Source of the DNA: Streptomyces sp. A 4/2
Lineage (GTDB): Bacteria; Actinomycetota; Actinomycetes; Streptomycetales; Streptomycetaceae
Assembly: GCF_940670765.1 (NCBI RefSeq)
Contig: NZ_CALNVW010000001.1
Coordinates: 62,001 to 126,000, forward strand
Reading direction: 5' to 3'
Length of the DNA stretch: 64,000 bases
A program made the position numbers and the translations under genes. Under the pieces are notes generated by a model, which saw only the letters and a list, made by a program, of their open reading frames with translations, did no database searches and was not told where the DNA came from. Of this stretch, positions 63,029 through 64,000 are shown one piece after another. Position 1 is the first letter of the stretch; the number at the start of each line of letters is the position of its first letter.

Positions 63029-64000
63029 TCAGCCCATGGACTCCAGCGTCCTACCCTTGGTCTCCTTCACGAACAGGAGCACGAACGGGATCGAGAGCGC
63101 CGCGAAGAACGTATAGATGACGTACGTCGCGGAGAGATTCCAGTCGGACAGGCTCGGGAAGCTGGCCGTGATCGCCCAGTTGGCGATCCACTGGGCGGAC
63201 GCGGCCACACCCAGGGCGGCGGCCCGGATCTTGTTGGGGAACATCTCGCCGAGCAGCACCCAGACGACCACACCCCAGGACATCGCGAAGAAGAAGACGA
63301 ACCAGTGGGCCGCGATCAGGGCGACCCAGCCCTGGGCGGTCGGCAGCTTGCCGTGGACCAGGTGGTACGAGAAGGCCCAGGCCTCCAGCGCGAGTCCGAT
63401 GACCATGCCCACGGAACCGATCAGCACGAGCGGCCTGCGGCCGATCCTGTCGACGAAGATCATCGCGACGACGGTGCCGATGATGTTGATGATCGACGTC
63501 GTGAACGAGTAGAAGAACGAGGTCGTCGGGTCGATGCCGACCGACTGCCACAGCCTCGACGAGTAGTAGAAGGCCACGTTGATGCCGACGAGTTGCTGGA
63601 AGGCGGAGAGGCCGATACCGATCCAGACGATCCGCTTGAAGTAGAAGCCGCCGCCGAGCAGGTCCTTGAAGGTCGACTTGTGCTCGCGCCGCATGGCGTG
63701 CTCGATCTCGGCCACGCGGGCGTCCAGATCGATGTCCGTGCCCTCGACGTCGGCCAGCACCTGCTTGGCCCGCGCCTCCTTGCCCGCCGAGATCAGATAG
63801 CGCGGGGACTCGGGGATCGCGAAGGAGAGCAGACCGTAGATGACGGCCGGGATGACCATGACGCCGAGCATCACCTGCCAGGCCTCGACGCCCAGCAGCT
63901 GTCCGCGCTGGTTGCCGTTGGCCGCCTGCAGGATGCCGTAGTTGACGAGCTGCGAGACGGCGATACCGATGACGATCGCCGCCTGCTGGAAGGACCCGAG
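63029..64000 (-). CDS. glcP: MFS sugar permease, probable glucose transporter GlcP (5' part outside window)
   Basis: The C-terminal ~320 residues of a sugar-porter-family transporter; the frame continues beyond 64000 and its start is not seen. Present are GSFQQAAIVIGIAVSQLVNYGI, the IPESPRYL motif, RIGRRPLVLIGS and the C-terminal signature KETKGRTLESMG. A position next to ftsY agrees with the glcP1 locus of S. coelicolor as I remember it, the main glucose uptake system there, so I call it tentatively glucose permease. Partial only because of the window edge. Confidence 0.85.
   Translation of the reverse strand, partial: LGSFQQAAIVIGIAVSQLVNYGILQAANGNQRGQLLGVEAWQVMLGVMVIPAVIYGLLSFAIPESPRYLISAGKEARAKQVLADVEGTDIDLDARVAEIEHAMRREHKSTFKDLLGGGFYFKRIVWIGIGLSAFQQLVGINVAFYYSSRLWQSVGIDPTTSFFYSFTTSIINIIGTVVAMIFVDRIGRRPLVLIGSVGMVIGLALEAWAFSYHLVHGKLPTAQGWVALIAAHWFVFFFAMSWGVVVWVLLGEMFPNKIRAAALGVAASAQWIANWAITASFPSLSDWNLSATYVIYTFFAALSIPFVLLFVKETKGRTLESMG

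Overview
This window is high-GC actinobacterial DNA, almost certainly a Streptomyces chromosome core region. It carries whiG, an nsdA-like gene, four clustered type I signal peptidases, a glnD-PII-amtB operon and an aminodeoxyfutalosine deaminase of the futalosine menaquinone route. As I remember it, the gene order matches S. coelicolor from the glucose permease glcP/ftsY/nsdA end to a polyamine-catabolism end, in reverse orientation. Most genes are dense, with many 1-4 nt stop/start overlaps (TGATG, ATGA, GTGA).

Region 1 (about 0.3-15.7 kb) is a polyamine uptake and catabolism locus. A leftward operon encodes an aldehyde dehydrogenase, a lipoprotein binding protein, an ABC transporter (potA, potB, potC) and a FAD amine/gamma-glutamyl-polyamine oxidase. 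A second binding protein and second aldehyde dehydrogenase lie divergent from an Lrp-type regulator that is coupled to a class III polyamine aminotransferase. Between the two sets sit a NADAR protein, a DUF4190 membrane protein, the aminodeoxyfutalosine deaminase and a glycerophosphodiesterase.

Region 2 (15.8-25.5 kb) is transport and stress. It holds an unusual ABC ATPase/membrane pair, a LOG-like protein, an ArsR-AHSA1 pair, a drug-efflux MFS gene with what looks like a leaderless 9-codon leader peptide and attenuator, and a thiamine ABC transporter (thiB, permease, ATPase) under a clear TPP riboswitch.

Region 3 (25.5-28.9 kb) is rlmN followed by a 2.2 kb accessory scar bounded by imperfect 26-bp direct repeats. 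Inside are a GGCT-like gene, a broken Ser/Thr kinase-PQQ gene and two tRNA-3'-half-like repeats. Region 4 (28.9-47 kb) is core: cdsA, frr, pyrH, tsf, rpsB, an M23-like gene, a TetR gene, whiG, dprA, comM, yraN, a DUF2469 gene, a Nudix gene, sipZ/Y/X/W, rplS, trmD, rimM, khpA and rpsP. Paired DnaA boxes with identical spacing lie upstream of rpsB and upstream of yraN-comM-dprA.

Region 5 (46.7-50.2 kb) looks partly accessory: an SprT-like protein, a second archaeal-type prolyl-tRNA synthetase and a SAM methyltransferase-like protein. Region 6 (50.2-64 kb) is core again: ffh, glnD, the PII gene, amtB with a GlnR-type operator, an nsdA-like gene, a prim-pol-like protein, ftsY, an NCS1 permease, a flavin-dependent oxidoreductase and the 3' part of a glcP-like sugar permease cut by the window edge.

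No rRNA, intact tRNA, CRISPR array or intact insertion sequence was seen. Locus comparisons with S. coelicolor come from memory and were not searched.
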